Positions 6,853 to 17,589 are shown, counted from the stretch's first letter. The stretch is 64,000 nucleotides of DNA from Candidatus Thiodiazotropha endolucinida (GCF_001715975.1 NZ_MARB01000018.1:1-64000); one strand, 5' to 3'. Translations and numbers: made by a program. Notes: generated from the letters alone by a model not told the origin.

Positions 6853-8747
6853 ATTTCTACCGCGTCCTGAGAAAGGTTGGGTTGATCGTTTTTAGGGAGA
6901 AATTGCAGACGCACCCGGGTTCCTTTTTCGGAACGGGGCTCAATCTGTATTTTCGCATTAAGAGAGCTTGCCCGTTCACGCATGATAGCAAGCCCGTAGT
7001 GGTGTGTTCGGTCTGCCTGGGGTGGTATACCGATGCCGTCGTCTTCAATATCGATAATGACTTTGCCATCTGCATTCTGCGACAGCCGGATCTCCGCTTT
7101 CGTGGCCTTAGCGTGGTAGGTGATGTTTGACAATGCTTCACGCACGATCTGTAAAATGTGAATCTCCTCATTGACACTGAGTGGATCGCCGCTGATCCGA
7201 TTGTCCAGATTGATTGTAAGACTGCTGCGTTCGCGGAATCCTTCAACGGTTTCATTAAGCGCGGCGGTTAAGCCGTTTTCGTCCATCTTCAATCGGAAAG
7301 TCGTCAGCAATTCCCGCAGTTGTCGGTATGAGGCGTCAAGTCCCTCCTCAAGTTCGGCTATGACTTCAGCGACCTTTGCGGATACGTCGTCCGGTTTGAT
7401 CAATATAGAGAGGCGTGCTACCTGGATTTTCAGATAGGAAAGCGATTGCGCCAACGAGTCATGCAGTTCACGAGCGATGACGCTGCGCTCATCAAGCAGT
7501 GCCAGTCGGCGACGCTGGTTGACGCGACGGGTGACGCCAATGGCGATACCGATGTGCCTTCCCAGCGTATTAAGCAGATGAGTCTGCCAGGACTCCATGG
7601 ATTTCCCGATTTCATATTCGATGAGCAACACGCCATATTGTTGTTCCTGGTCGTTAACCGGGATCGATAGGATATTGGAATCCCCGATGATCAATTTGCG
7701 TTGTTTACCGTCATCGATACAGATTTCACAATTAGCCGTTTCACACATGGGCGGGATCGTGCCGCTGTTGGCCAGGCGATGGGCATGACGACTGTCATGA
7801 TCGAGCAGGCAGAGAGTGATGCTCTTCACGTCGACCACTTTGGCGATATCGCTGAGCATCTTGCGATAGATCGGTTCGGAGATCGGGGCTTTGGTCAGTC
7901 CGCGGGATATGTCGTAGAGTAGTTCCAGCGAGTTGTTACGTTGAGTGAGTTCCTGCGTTTTCTCTTCAACACGCTGTTCCAAATCCTCATATATTCTTGA
8001 GAGCTGAATCGCCATTGTATTGAAAGCTTGGCCAAGACGTCCCAGTTCATCCGGTCCGGTGTGGCCGACACGTACACTGAGGTCGCCCTCGCCCGCCTTC
8101 TCCGCTGAACTCAACAGGTCGCGCAATGGGCTGACGATATCGGTCTGCATCAGATAGAGCGTGGCAGCTGCCACCATCAGTGTGAGCAGCAGGCTGATAC
8201 TCTGCATCAAACCCAATAGGTGTATGCGTGACTCCGCAGTTTCTTCCAACTGATAAACCAGCTTGTCGATATCATTGACAAAGCTCTTGATTAGGGTGTG
8301 GAAGTTACGACTGGTTCTGTCGAGACTGGCGGCTGAAGTGCCGGTTTCGATCTCCTGAATGAACGCTTTGATCAGTGGGCTTACCGCCAGACTCCAGCGT
8401 GATTCCACCAGGGAGTAAATTCTTTGCAAAGATTGGTTGTTGACCCCGGTAACAGCGCCGGTGAGCAGGGGATCGTTGAAACGGCTTTCGAATTCGTCGC
8501 TCAAGTCCTCGATATCTTTGCTGGTTATGAAGTCACCGTTACGCCGTGCTTCCAGCGCAGTGGCAATACGATAGGACTGCATACGCAAACTACCGGCAAT
8601 ATTGACGGCGCTCGCTTCACCATAAGAGATACGCGCGATAAATACGGCGCTGGCCATACCGGCAACTGCCAATACGGTGATGACCCCCATGGCCAATCCG
8701 GCCCGTGCGAGTAGTGTATGATTGAAAAAACCGAACAGGGGTTTCAC
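6849..8747 (-). CDS. narX: Nitrate/nitrite sensor histidine kinase NarX
   Basis: 632 aa. Two transmembrane helices (about 11-32 and 180-200) enclose a periplasmic sensor domain. The nitrate-binding P-box AGSLRMQSYRIA lies right after the first helix. A HAMP linker, a GAF-like central region (about 270-400), a HisKA_3 H-box with IARELHDSLAQS and a HATPase domain with the N-box (REALSNITYHAKA) and DDGIGI follow. P-box, H-box and NarL partner together identify NarX rather than a generic NreB-type kinase. It lies divergent to narK, with the FNR box between them. Confidence 0.94.
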   Translation of the reverse strand: MKPLFGFFNHTLLARAGLAMGVITVLAVAGMASAVFIARISYGEASAVNIAGSLRMQSYRIATALEARRNGDFITSKDIEDLSDEFESRFNDPLLTGAVTGVNNQSLQRIYSLVESRWSLAVSPLIKAFIQEIETGTSAASLDRTSRNFHTLIKSFVNDIDKLVYQLEETAESRIHLLGLMQSISLLLTLMVAAATLYLMQTDIVSPLRDLLSSAEKAGEGDLSVRVGHTGPDELGRLGQAFNTMAIQLSRIYEDLEQRVEEKTQELTQRNNSLELLYDISRGLTKAPISEPIYRKMLSDIAKVVDVKSITLCLLDHDSRHAHRLANSGTIPPMCETANCEICIDDGKQRKLIIGDSNILSIPVNDQEQQYGVLLIEYEIGKSMESWQTHLLNTLGRHIGIAIGVTRRVNQRRRLALLDERSVIARELHDSLAQSLSYLKIQVARLSILIKPDDVSAKVAEVIAELEEGLDASYRQLRELLTTFRLKMDENGLTAALNETVEGFRERSSLTINLDNRISGDPLSVNEEIHILQIVREALSNITYHAKATKAEIRLSQNADGKVIIDIEDDGIGIPPQADRTHHYGLAIMRERASSLNAKIQIEPRSEKGTRVRLQFLPKNDQPNLSQDAVEI

Positions 8748-8935
8748 CTCGTAAATAGAGAGAACCGGAGAAAATATACAGGTTATTTAGGATTAATCCC
8801 TTTTCCCCATTGGGATCGGAATCCATACAACTGACTTTAGCATGCTACATTTGAATACCATGCTATTCAAAGTGTTATAGGTGGTATGGCCTCTACTACC
8901 AAAGTATTAGCTGTACTTTTTTCAGCGGAAACCAC

Positions 8936-8949
8936 TTGATCTAAGTCAA
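8936..8949 (+). promoter_or_regulatory. FNR-type box upstream of narK
   Basis: TTGATCTAAGTCAA matches the FNR/Dnr consensus TTGAT-N4-ATCAA with one mismatch. Its centre lies about 70 bp before the narK start. TACCAAA, TACTACC and TACCATG words in the 80 bp before it resemble NarL heptamers but are too loose to call individually. This suggests activation under low oxygen plus nitrate. Confidence 0.75.
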
Positions 8950-9012
8950 TAACCTCCAAGCTCAAAAGAATCTATTTTCACCCTCCACGGTAATTTTGGA
9001 GGAGGGTGAATA

Positions 9013-10452
9013 ATGGCGTCACAGAGACAACAACAACTCTCTGTTTTAACGATGAGCACCCTGGCATTTACTGCCTGTTTTGCAGTCTGGGTGATGTTCT
9101 CCATCATCGGTATTCCGATCAAGGAGATGCTCTCGTTAAACGAGACCCAGTTCGGTGTATTGATTGCCACACCCATCCTTACCGGCTCGCTGGCACGTCT
9201 GCCCGTCGGCATGCTGACCGATAAGTATGGCGGACGCATCGTCTACTTCCTGTTGATGGTCAGCACCATTCTGCCGCTCTATCTGATTGGCGAAGCGAAT
9301 CAATATTGGCAGTTTCTTGTGCTTGGGCTCTTTGTCGGTGTCGCGGGCGCCTCCTTCGCCGTGGGTATCGCTTACACCGCGCGTTGGTTCAGTAAAGAGA
9401 AGCAGGGATTTGCCATGGGGATCTTCGGTGCCGGTAACGCCGGTGCCGCGCTGACCAAGTTTGTCGCTCCCTCCATTGTTGTCGCTTACGGCTGGCAAAC
9501 GGTGCCGAAGATCTATGCCATCGCCATGTTTGTCGTGGTGGTGGTTTTATGGATGTTTACCTTTTCGGATCCGAAACACAAAGTCGGTTCCCACGTTACG
9601 TTGAGGAATCAACTGCAGTTGCTCAAGGATCCCAATATCTGGAAGTACATGCAGTACTACTCGTTGGTGTTCGGTGGTTTTGTCGGACTGTCGTTGTGGA
9701 TGACGAAGTACTACATCGCCGAGTATGGATTCGACATTACCACCGCCGCGCTCCTGGCCTCGATCTTTGTCTTGCCCTCCGGCGTGATCAGCGCCCTCGG
9801 CGGCTGGTTCTCCGATAAGTTCGGCGCCTACAAGGTGACCTGGTGGGTGATGTGGATCTCCGGGGTCTGCCTCTTCATCATGTCCTACCCGCAGACCGAG
9901 ATGGTGGTGAAGACCATTAACGGCGATGTCAGCATCGGCGTGGGTCTCAATGTCTGGGTATTTACCGCGCTCTTGTTCGTGGTCGGCATCGCCTGGGGTT
10001 TCGGCAAGGCCTCGGTGTTCAAGTTTCTCTCCGACGAGTATCCGGACAATATCGGCGTCGCCTCCGGTATCGTCGGTCTCGCCGGCGGCATGGGCGGCTT
10101 CCTGCTTCCCATCATGTTCGGCGCCCTTATCGATTTCACCGGCATCAACAGCGTGGTCTTCATGCTGCTCTACGGCGCCACCTGCGTCTCACTGGTCTGG
10201 ATGCACTACACCTTCGCCAAGGAGCGTCAGGAGGAGGAGAAAAAGGCTGCCCAGCAGCACGCCTACGACGCCTATGTCCGTGCCCATGAGAATCCCGGAG
10301 AGTACGCCGCCGCCCGTGCCGCCGTGGAGCAGGCCGATCTGCTCGAACAACTGATGGCCAAGTACGCCGAAGCGCGAAGAGTGGCGGAACTGGAAGCGGA
10401 GAAGATCCGCACCGGTCAGCTACGCGTTCAGCCCGCTGACGTTCTCGAATAA
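9013..10452 (+). CDS. narK1: Nitrate/nitrite MFS transporter, NarK1 type
   Basis: 479 aa with about 12 membrane helices. MFS motifs include RLPVGMLTDKYGGR in the first cytoplasmic loop and the nitrate-signature glycine runs FGAGNAGAALTKF and VGLAGGMGGFLLP. This NarK family imports nitrate, often with protons. A charged, Ala/Glu-rich tail of about 70 aa (from about 405) extends into the cytoplasm and looks helical. GGAGGGTGAATA lies before the ATG. It is the first gene of narK1-narK2-narGHJI, 37 bp before the next. Confidence 0.93.
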   Translation: MASQRQQQLSVLTMSTLAFTACFAVWVMFSIIGIPIKEMLSLNETQFGVLIATPILTGSLARLPVGMLTDKYGGRIVYFLLMVSTILPLYLIGEANQYWQFLVLGLFVGVAGASFAVGIAYTARWFSKEKQGFAMGIFGAGNAGAALTKFVAPSIVVAYGWQTVPKIYAIAMFVVVVVLWMFTFSDPKHKVGSHVTLRNQLQLLKDPNIWKYMQYYSLVFGGFVGLSLWMTKYYIAEYGFDITTAALLASIFVLPSGVISALGGWFSDKFGAYKVTWWVMWISGVCLFIMSYPQTEMVVKTINGDVSIGVGLNVWVFTALLFVVGIAWGFGKASVFKFLSDEYPDNIGVASGIVGLAGGMGGFLLPIMFGALIDFTGINSVVFMLLYGATCVSLVWMHYTFAKERQEEEKKAAQQHAYDAYVRAHENPGEYAAARAAVEQADLLEQLMAKYAEARRVAELEAEKIRTGQLRVQPADVLE

Positions 10453-10489
10453 ACCTAGCCGCAGACACATTTAGCTGGAGGAGCAAACA

Positions 10490-12097
10490 ATGGCAGATAT
10501 CACGACCTGGAACCCCGAGGACTCCCGATTCTGGGAATCCTCGGGTAAGAGACTCGCCAACCGTAATCTGTGGATATCCATCCCCAGTCTGCTGTGCGGT
10601 TTTGCGGTCTGGCTCTACTGGGGCATCATCACGGTGCAGATGCTCAACCTGGGCTTTCCCTTTGCCAAGGCGGAGCTCTTTACCCTTGCGGCCATCGCCG
10701 GCCTGACCGGCGCGACCCTGCGTATTCCGTCCAGCTTCTTTATCCGTATCGCGGGTGGCCGGAATACCATTTTCTTCACTACCGCACTGTTGATGCTTCC
10801 GGCAGCCGGAACCGGGTTTGCCCTGCAGGACCCGAACACCCCGCTGTGGGTGTTCCAGGTGCTGGCATTCCTGTCCGGTTTTGGTGGCGGTAACTTTGCC
10901 TCCTCCATGTCCAACATCAGCTTCTTCTTTCCGAAGCGGATGCAGGGCCTGGCGCTGGGTTTGAATGCGGGACTGGGTAATGCTGGCGTTACTACCATGC
11001 AGATCCTGATCCCATTGGTGATGACGTTTGGTATCTTCGGCGGCGAGCCGATGATTCTGCAGAACACCTCCGGCACCTTGATCGGCAAGATCCCGGCCGG
11101 TTCTGAAACCTACATCCACAACGCCGGTTTCGTCTGGCTGCTGTTGTTGATTCCGCTGGCCTTCGCCGGCTGGTTCGGCATGAACAATATCCGTACCGAC
11201 GAGGTATCTCCGCATATAGGCTCCGCCAGCGGTGCCATGTCGAAGATCGCCGGCATGTTGATCATCGGTTTCATCACCGCGGCAGCCGGTCTCTACATCA
11301 TCCTGCCGGCACCGACCGGCCTGGGTGCGCCGGGCTGGGCCAAGTGGCCGGTTATTGCCGGCATCCTGTTCGCCACGGTCATGCTGATGAAGATGATCCC
11401 GGGTGACATCAAGCCGAACCTGCAACGCCAGTTCAAGATCTTCGGCAACAAGCACACCTGGGTCATGAGCATCATCTACACCATGACCTTCGGCAGCTTC
11501 ATCGGCTATTCCGCTGGTTTTGCCCTGGCTATCAAGGTGGTGTTCGGCTTCTCCCACGTCATGGGACCCGATGGCGTGATGAACCACGACATCGCCAATC
11601 CCAACGGTCCGTCCGCATTGATGTACGCCTGGATGGGGCCTTTCATCGGTGCCCTGATACGTCCGGTGGGCGGCTGGATCGCCGACAAGGTGGGTGGTGC
11701 AAAGGTAACCCAGTACGTGGCCATCGTAATGATTGCCTCGGCCCTTGGCGTCGCTTACTTCCTGCAACAGGCCTATTCGTCGGCCACCCCGGAAGAGTTT
11801 TTCCTGCCCTTCCTGATATTGTTTCTGGTGCTGTTTGCCGCGACCGGCATCGGCAACGGCTCCACTTTCCGAACCATCGCCATGGTGTTCCCCAAGGAAC
11901 AGGCGGGTCCGGCCCTGGGTTGGACCTCGGCGGTGGCCGCCTACGGCGCCTTCATCATCCCCAAAGTGTTTGGTGAACAGATCAAGCTGGCGACCCCGGA
12001 GGTTGCGCTCTACGGCTTTGCCATCTTCTACTTCGTCTGCCTGCTGCTCAACTGGTGGTACTACCTGGGCCCCAAGGCGGAATTTAAAAATCCGTAA
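10490..12097 (+). CDS. narK2: Nitrate/nitrite MFS transporter, NarK2 type
   Basis: 535 aa, about 12 helices, longer than NarK1. It begins with the NarK2-like WNPEDSRFWESSGKRLANRNLWIS and has the nitrate-signature segments NAGLGNAGVT and FGSFIGYSAGFA. In denitrifiers with adjacent NarK1 and NarK2, the second type is usually assigned nitrate/nitrite exchange (family knowledge). GGAGGAGCAAACA precedes the ATG. It lies between narK1 and narG on the same strand. Confidence 0.93.
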   Translation: MADITTWNPEDSRFWESSGKRLANRNLWISIPSLLCGFAVWLYWGIITVQMLNLGFPFAKAELFTLAAIAGLTGATLRIPSSFFIRIAGGRNTIFFTTALLMLPAAGTGFALQDPNTPLWVFQVLAFLSGFGGGNFASSMSNISFFFPKRMQGLALGLNAGLGNAGVTTMQILIPLVMTFGIFGGEPMILQNTSGTLIGKIPAGSETYIHNAGFVWLLLLIPLAFAGWFGMNNIRTDEVSPHIGSASGAMSKIAGMLIIGFITAAAGLYIILPAPTGLGAPGWAKWPVIAGILFATVMLMKMIPGDIKPNLQRQFKIFGNKHTWVMSIIYTMTFGSFIGYSAGFALAIKVVFGFSHVMGPDGVMNHDIANPNGPSALMYAWMGPFIGALIRPVGGWIADKVGGAKVTQYVAIVMIASALGVAYFLQQAYSSATPEEFFLPFLILFLVLFAATGIGNGSTFRTIAMVFPKEQAGPALGWTSAVAAYGAFIIPKVFGEQIKLATPEVALYGFAIFYFVCLLLNWWYYLGPKAEFKNP

Positions 12098-12235
12098 TCG
12101 TTAGCGAATGTGGACGGGCCTGCGTACCCCCCAACCACAAGGTTGAGTCGGAGACTCCCAGGCCTTGGCAGGTCCGTTCCACCCTATTCTGACAGCGGGC
12201 GCCGGCAGTAGCGGCGCCCAGAGGAGACACGAATC

Positions 12236-15200
12236 ATGAGTCACTTTCTCGATCGCTTGAAATATTTCAAGAAAGTCGAAGAGACCTTTTCCGGCGGTCA
12301 CGGCATCGTCACCGCCGAGGACCGACAGTGGGAAGACACCTACCGCAACCGCTGGCGCCACGACAAGGTGGTGCGCTCCACCCATGGTGTCAACTGCACC
12401 GGTGGCTGCTCCTGGAAGATCTACGTGAAGAACGGTCTGGTCGCCTACGAGATGCAGCAGACCGACTATCCGGAGACGCGCCCGGATCTGCCCAACCATG
12501 AGCCTCGCGGCTGTCAGCGTGGCGCCTCTTTCTCCTGGTATCTCTACAGTCCGCACCGCATCAAATACCCGCTGATTCGCGGCCGACTGCTGGACCTTTA
12601 TCGTGACGAGCGCAAGAGCGGCAAGGATCCGGTCGAGGCCTGGGCAAGCATCCAGGCCAATCCGGAGAAGCGCAAGAAATACACCTCGGTGCGCGGGCTC
12701 GGCGGTTTCGTGCGCAGCACCTGGGACGAGGTTGTGGAGATGATTGCGGCCGCCAACATCCACACCATACAAAAGTGGGGTCCGGACCGTATCTACGGCT
12801 TCTCGCCGATACCGGCCATGTCCATGATCTCCTACGCGGCAGGCTCGCGTTATCTGTCGCTGATCGGCGGCGCCTGCGGCTCGTTCTACGACTGGTATTG
12901 CGACCTGCCCGCCGCCTCGCCGCAGGTTTGGGGCGAACAGACCGACGTGCCGGAAGCGGCCGACTGGTACAACTCGAAATACATCATCATCTGTGGCGCC
13001 AACCTGCCGATGACCCGGACCCCGGACGCCCACTTTGCCATCGAATCGCGCTATAACGGCACCAAGATCGTCTCCATGGCGCCGGACTATGCCGAGTATG
13101 TGAAGTTTGCCGACCTCTGGATGCCAGTGCGACAGGGCACCGACTCCGCCGCCTTCATGGCCATGGGACATGTGGCGCTCAATGAGTTCCACATCAAAAA
13201 GAAGGACCCCTACTTCCAGGAGTACGCGCGCAAGTATACCGACCTGCCGATGCAGGTGATGCTGAACAAGGACGGCGACCGTTACGTCTCCGGGCGCTTC
13301 CTTCGCGCCTCTGATTTCGCCGGCAATATGGGCGAGGAGAACAACCCCGAATGGAAGACCGTGGTCTACGACGCCAAAGGCAAATCCTTCGTGGTGCCCA
13401 ATGGCTCGGTGGGGTTCCGCTGGGGCGAGGAGGGTAAATGGAATCTTCTGGAGAAGAATGCCAAGGACCAATCTGCAATTGAGGCGGAACTCTCCTGCAT
13501 CGACAGTCATGATGCGGTGGTTACCGTCGCTTTCCCGCACTTCACCCAGGGAGAGGACTCGGTTCAGCTACGCAACATCCCGGTGCGCAAGCTGAAATTG
13601 GCCGACGGCGAAGAGGCCTATGTCTGCTCGGTGTTCGATCTGTTGGTGGCCCAGTACGGCATCGATCGCGGTTTGGGCGACAACCTGGCCACCTCCTATG
13701 ATGATGCCAATGTGCCCTATACCCCTGCCTGGGCGGAGAAGGTCACTGGCGTAAAACGTGCCGACCTGGAGCGTACCGGTCGCGAGTTTGCGGAGAATGC
13801 TTTCAAGACCCAAGGCAAGTCCATGGTCATCATGGGCGCGGCGATCAACCACTGGTACCACAATGACATGGGCTATCGCAGCATCATGAATCTGCTGCAC
13901 ATCTGCGGCTGCGTCGGTCAGACCGGTGGCGGCTGGGCGCATTATGTGGGGCAGGAGAAGCTGCGTCCGCAGGCCGGTTGGGCGCCTATCGCCTTCGGCC
14001 TAGACTGGCACCGCCCGCCGCGCCATATGAACTCCACAACCTATTGGTACTTCCACACCGACCAGTGGCGCTACGAAAAGGTGCAGGCCGACAACATCCG
14101 CGGCGCTACCGCCAGCGACAGGTACAAGGGCTACCAGATCGGCGACTATAACGTGGTCTCCCAGCGTCTTGGCTGGCTCCCTTCAGCGCCCCATTTCAAC
14201 AAGAATCCGCTGGAGATCGTCGAGGAGGCTGAGGCCGCCGGTGCCACAGACGAGCAGGGTGTCTCCGACTATCTGGCGGAGTCTCTGAAGAGCGGTAATA
14301 CCGCCTTCGCCATCGAAGATGTGGATGCGGAGGAGAACCATCCACGCAACCTCTTCGTCTGGCGCGCCAACCTGATCGGCTGCTCCGCCAAGGGCCACGA
14401 GTATTTCCTCAAACACCTGCTGGGCGCACAGAACGGCGTCATGCAGGAGGGTGTGGACGGCAAGCAGTGCAAGGAGATCAAGTGGCGCGACAAGTCGCCC
14501 GCCGGCAAGCTGGATCTGATGGTGGACATCAACTTCCGCCTCAACTCCACAGGTGCCTACTCCGACATCATCCTGCCCACCGCCACCTGGTATGAGAAGG
14601 CCGACCTCAACACCACCGATATGCACCCCTTCGTGCATCCGCTGGGCAAGGCGGTCGACCCGGCCTTCGAATCCAAGTCGGACTGGCAGATCTTCAAGAC
14701 CATCGCCAAGAAGTTCTCGGAGCTGGCCGAGACCCATCTCGGTGTGCGGAAGGATGTGGTCTCCCTGCCCATGCAACACGACTCCCCCATGGCCATGGCC
14801 CAACCCTTCGGTGAGGTCAAGGACTGGAAGCGTGGCGAGTGCGAGCTGATCCCGGGCAAGACGGCCCCCCTGTTCAAGGTGGTGGAACGCGACTACCCCA
14901 GTACCTATAAGAAGTTCACCTCGGTGGGTCCGCTGATGAACAAGCTGGGCAACAACGTCAAGGGGCTGGACTGGAACACCGACATGGAGATCGAACAGCT
15001 GTGCGATCACAACGGTGTGATTACCGAGGAGGGTGTCTCAAAGGGGCGGCCGTCCCTGATGGAGGATGTACAGGTCTGCGACACGGTGCTGCAGATGGCG
15101 CCGGAGACCAACGGCGAGGTGGCGCACAAGTCCTGGTCGGCGCTGTCGAAGAAGACCGGCATCGACCACAGCCATCTCTACGAGGGTCGTCACGAGGAGA

Positions 15201-15997
15201 AGATCCGCTACAAGGATATCCTGGCGCAGCCGCGCAAGATCATCACCGCGCCCACCTGGTCCGGTATCGAGTCGGAAGAGGTGAGCTACACCGCGGGCTA
15301 TACCAATATCCACGAGCACATCCCCTTCCGTACGCTCACCGGTCGCGCCTCCTTCTACCTCGACCACGAGTGGATGCGTGACTTCGGCGAAGGCCTCTGC
15401 TGCTTCCGGCCGCCTCAGGATCTCGGTGCACACACCAACCTGCCGCAGAACCTGGCGAATAAACTCAAGGGCAAGAAGACCCTGACCCTGAACTGGATCA
15501 CCCCCCACTCCAAGTGGGGCATCCACTCCTCCTACCAGGACAACCTGCGCATGCTCACCCTGTTCCGCGGCGGTCCCTATTTCTGGGTCAACGAGGACCA
15601 GGCCAGGAGTATCGGTCTCAAGGACAACGACTGGGTGGAGGCGGTCAACGCCAACGGCGCCACCGTGGCCCGTGTGGTGGTCTCCCAGCGTGTGCCCGAG
15701 GGGATGGCGCTCATGTATCACGCCCAGGAGAAGAACGTGAACGTGCCCGGCTCCAATACCACCGGTAAGCGTGGCGGCATCCTCAACTCGGTGACCAAGG
15801 TGGTGATGAAGCCCACCAACATGATTGGCGGTTACGCTCAATTGAGCTACTCGTTCAACTACTACGGCACGGTGGGCAGTCAGCGCGACGAGTACGTCAT
15901 CGTGCACAAGATCGAGGACCGCGACGTCGATTGGCTGGAACGCCCGCTCACCCCCGAGCGCGAAGCCCAGCTCAACCCGGAAGGCGTCAACAACTGA
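12236..15997 (+). CDS. narG: Membrane-bound respiratory nitrate reductase, catalytic subunit NarG
   Basis: 1253 aa, close to the usual length of about 1245. Reduces nitrate to nitrite on the cytoplasmic face at a Mo-bisMGD centre. The N-terminal FS0 iron-sulfur motif is present (HGVNCTGGCSW, then RGCQRGASFSW), with His as the first ligand as typical for NarG, plus the Asp-bearing Mo segment within YNSKYIIICGANLPMTRTPD. GGAGACACGAATC precedes the ATG. It is the third gene of the operon after two transporters and receives electrons through NarH and NarI. Confidence 0.97.
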   Translation: MSHFLDRLKYFKKVEETFSGGHGIVTAEDRQWEDTYRNRWRHDKVVRSTHGVNCTGGCSWKIYVKNGLVAYEMQQTDYPETRPDLPNHEPRGCQRGASFSWYLYSPHRIKYPLIRGRLLDLYRDERKSGKDPVEAWASIQANPEKRKKYTSVRGLGGFVRSTWDEVVEMIAAANIHTIQKWGPDRIYGFSPIPAMSMISYAAGSRYLSLIGGACGSFYDWYCDLPAASPQVWGEQTDVPEAADWYNSKYIIICGANLPMTRTPDAHFAIESRYNGTKIVSMAPDYAEYVKFADLWMPVRQGTDSAAFMAMGHVALNEFHIKKKDPYFQEYARKYTDLPMQVMLNKDGDRYVSGRFLRASDFAGNMGEENNPEWKTVVYDAKGKSFVVPNGSVGFRWGEEGKWNLLEKNAKDQSAIEAELSCIDSHDAVVTVAFPHFTQGEDSVQLRNIPVRKLKLADGEEAYVCSVFDLLVAQYGIDRGLGDNLATSYDDANVPYTPAWAEKVTGVKRADLERTGREFAENAFKTQGKSMVIMGAAINHWYHNDMGYRSIMNLLHICGCVGQTGGGWAHYVGQEKLRPQAGWAPIAFGLDWHRPPRHMNSTTYWYFHTDQWRYEKVQADNIRGATASDRYKGYQIGDYNVVSQRLGWLPSAPHFNKNPLEIVEEAEAAGATDEQGVSDYLAESLKSGNTAFAIEDVDAEENHPRNLFVWRANLIGCSAKGHEYFLKHLLGAQNGVMQEGVDGKQCKEIKWRDKSPAGKLDLMVDINFRLNSTGAYSDIILPTATWYEKADLNTTDMHPFVHPLGKAVDPAFESKSDWQIFKTIAKKFSELAETHLGVRKDVVSLPMQHDSPMAMAQPFGEVKDWKRGECELIPGKTAPLFKVVERDYPSTYKKFTSVGPLMNKLGNNVKGLDWNTDMEIEQLCDHNGVITEEGVSKGRPSLMEDVQVCDTVLQMAPETNGEVAHKSWSALSKKTGIDHSHLYEGRHEEKIRYKDILAQPRKIITAPTWSGIESEEVSYTAGYTNIHEHIPFRTLTGRASFYLDHEWMRDFGEGLCCFRPPQDLGAHTNLPQNLANKLKGKKTLTLNWITPHSKWGIHSSYQDNLRMLTLFRGGPYFWVNEDQARSIGLKDNDWVEAVNANGATVARVVVSQRVPEGMALMYHAQEKNVNVPGSNTTGKRGGILNSVTKVVMKPTNMIGGYAQLSYSFNYYGTVGSQRDEYVIVHKIEDRDVDWLERPLTPEREAQLNPEGVNN

Positions 15998-16032
15998 GCC
16001 TGCGTCCAATAAACGAATAGTGAGACGAAACC

Positions 16033-17583
16033 ATGAATATACGCGCACAAATCGCGATGGTGCTGAACCTGGACAAATGTATCGGTTGCCATACCTGTTC
16101 GGTCACCTGCAAGAATATCTGGACCAACCGCAAGGGCATGGAGTACGCCTGGTTCAACAATGTCGAGTCCAAGCCCGGGGTCGGCTACCCCAAACAGTGG
16201 GAAAACCAGGGTAAGTGGCGCGGCGGCTGGGTGAAGCAGGACGGCAGGCTGGAGCTGCGCGCCGGTGGCCGCACCAGCAAGCTGCTCAACATCTTCGCCA
16301 ACCCCGACATGCCGGAGATCGACGACTACTACGAGCCATTCGATTACGACTACCCCAAGCTGCAGAACAAGCCGCTCTCCGAGGCCTGCCCGACGGCGCG
16401 CCCGGTATCGCAGATCACCGGTCAGCAGATGGAGAAGATCCATTGGGGCCCCAACTGGGAGGACGATCTGGCGGGGGAGTTCGAGAACCGCTCCCAGGAC
16501 AAGAATTTCGACGGCATCCAGAAGCAGATGTACAAGGATTTCGAAAAGACTTTCCATATGTACCTGCCCAGGCTTTGCAACCACTGCCTCAACCCGGCCT
16601 GTGTCGCCAGTTGTCCCTCCGGCGCTATCTATAAACGTGAGGAGGATGGGGCGGTACTGATCGACCAGGACCGCTGTCGCGGCTGGCGGATGTGCGTCAG
16701 TGCCTGTCCCTATAAAAAGATCTACTACAACTGGGAGTCAGGCAAGTCGGAGAAGTGCATCCTTTGCTATCCGCGGGTCGAGTCGGGCATGCCCACCGCT
16801 TGCGCCGAGTCCTGCGTCGGCCGTATCCGCTACATGGGGGTGGTGCTCTACGATGCCGACAAGATCAGCGATACCGCCGGTACGGATAACGAGGCGCGGC
16901 TCTATCGGCAGCAACTCGACATGTTCCTCGATCCCAACGATCCCGAAGTGATCCGCCAGGCGCTGGATGCCGGCATTCCCCAGCAGTGGATCGACGCCGC
17001 GCAGAAGTCGCCGGTCTACAAGATGGCGGTGGAGTGGGAGATCGCTTTTCCCATCCATCCCGAGTTCCGCACCCTGCCCATGATGTGGTACGTGCCGCCG
17101 CTGTCGCCGGTGCAGACCCAAATAGACCAGGACAACCTGCCCACCGAGGCGGACGGTGTCATTCCCAAGGCGGACGCCCTGCGTTTTCCCGCCCGCTATC
17201 TGGCCAACCTGCTGACGGCGGGCGACGAGGCGCCGATCATCAGCGCACTGCACCGCATGGTCGCCATGCGCAGTAATCAGCGCTCCAAAGCGATCGAGGG
17301 TCAGCCGAACCATGCGGTGCTGGAGGCCGTGGGTCTGACCGAGGAGCAGGCGGAGGAGATGTACCGGATGCTCGGTATTGCCGACTATGACGACCGCTTC
17401 GTCATCCCCACCGCCCATGAGGAGATGGTGCAGGAGGACCCCTACGCCTTCCAGGGGCAGAACGGCTTTGCCGCCGGCAACGTCAGTGCCCAGGGTGGTG
17501 GCGGTCAGGGGGTCACCCTGTTCCCGACTCCGCGTAAGCGTACCCATACCCCGCAGGGCATACAGCCCCGCAAGAGAGTTTGA
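16033..17583 (+). CDS. narH: Respiratory nitrate reductase iron-sulfur subunit NarH
   Basis: 516 aa. The electron-transfer subunit between NarI haems and NarG. The four cluster motifs are visible: CIGCHTCSVTC near residue 16; CNHCLNPACVASC; CRGWRMCVSAC, with the Trp of the [3Fe-4S] cluster; and CILCYPRVESGMPTACAESC. The start lies 35 bp after the narG stop. The extreme C-terminus (after about 475) is rich in Gly, Gln and basic residues and looks disordered. Confidence 0.96.
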   Translation: MNIRAQIAMVLNLDKCIGCHTCSVTCKNIWTNRKGMEYAWFNNVESKPGVGYPKQWENQGKWRGGWVKQDGRLELRAGGRTSKLLNIFANPDMPEIDDYYEPFDYDYPKLQNKPLSEACPTARPVSQITGQQMEKIHWGPNWEDDLAGEFENRSQDKNFDGIQKQMYKDFEKTFHMYLPRLCNHCLNPACVASCPSGAIYKREEDGAVLIDQDRCRGWRMCVSACPYKKIYYNWESGKSEKCILCYPRVESGMPTACAESCVGRIRYMGVVLYDADKISDTAGTDNEARLYRQQLDMFLDPNDPEVIRQALDAGIPQQWIDAAQKSPVYKMAVEWEIAFPIHPEFRTLPMMWYVPPLSPVQTQIDQDNLPTEADGVIPKADALRFPARYLANLLTAGDEAPIISALHRMVAMRSNQRSKAIEGQPNHAVLEAVGLTEEQAEEMYRMLGIADYDDRFVIPTAHEEMVQEDPYAFQGQNGFAAGNVSAQGGGGQGVTLFPTPRKRTHTPQGIQPRKRV

Positions 17584-17589
17584 GGAGGC

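Noticed and set aside
10160-11767. 535-aa minus-strand reading frame opposite narK2
   Set aside because: Low-complexity, charged, no domain; a by-product of GC-rich codon use in narK1/narK2. Similar long frames opposite narG, narH and nrdA were dropped for the same reason.
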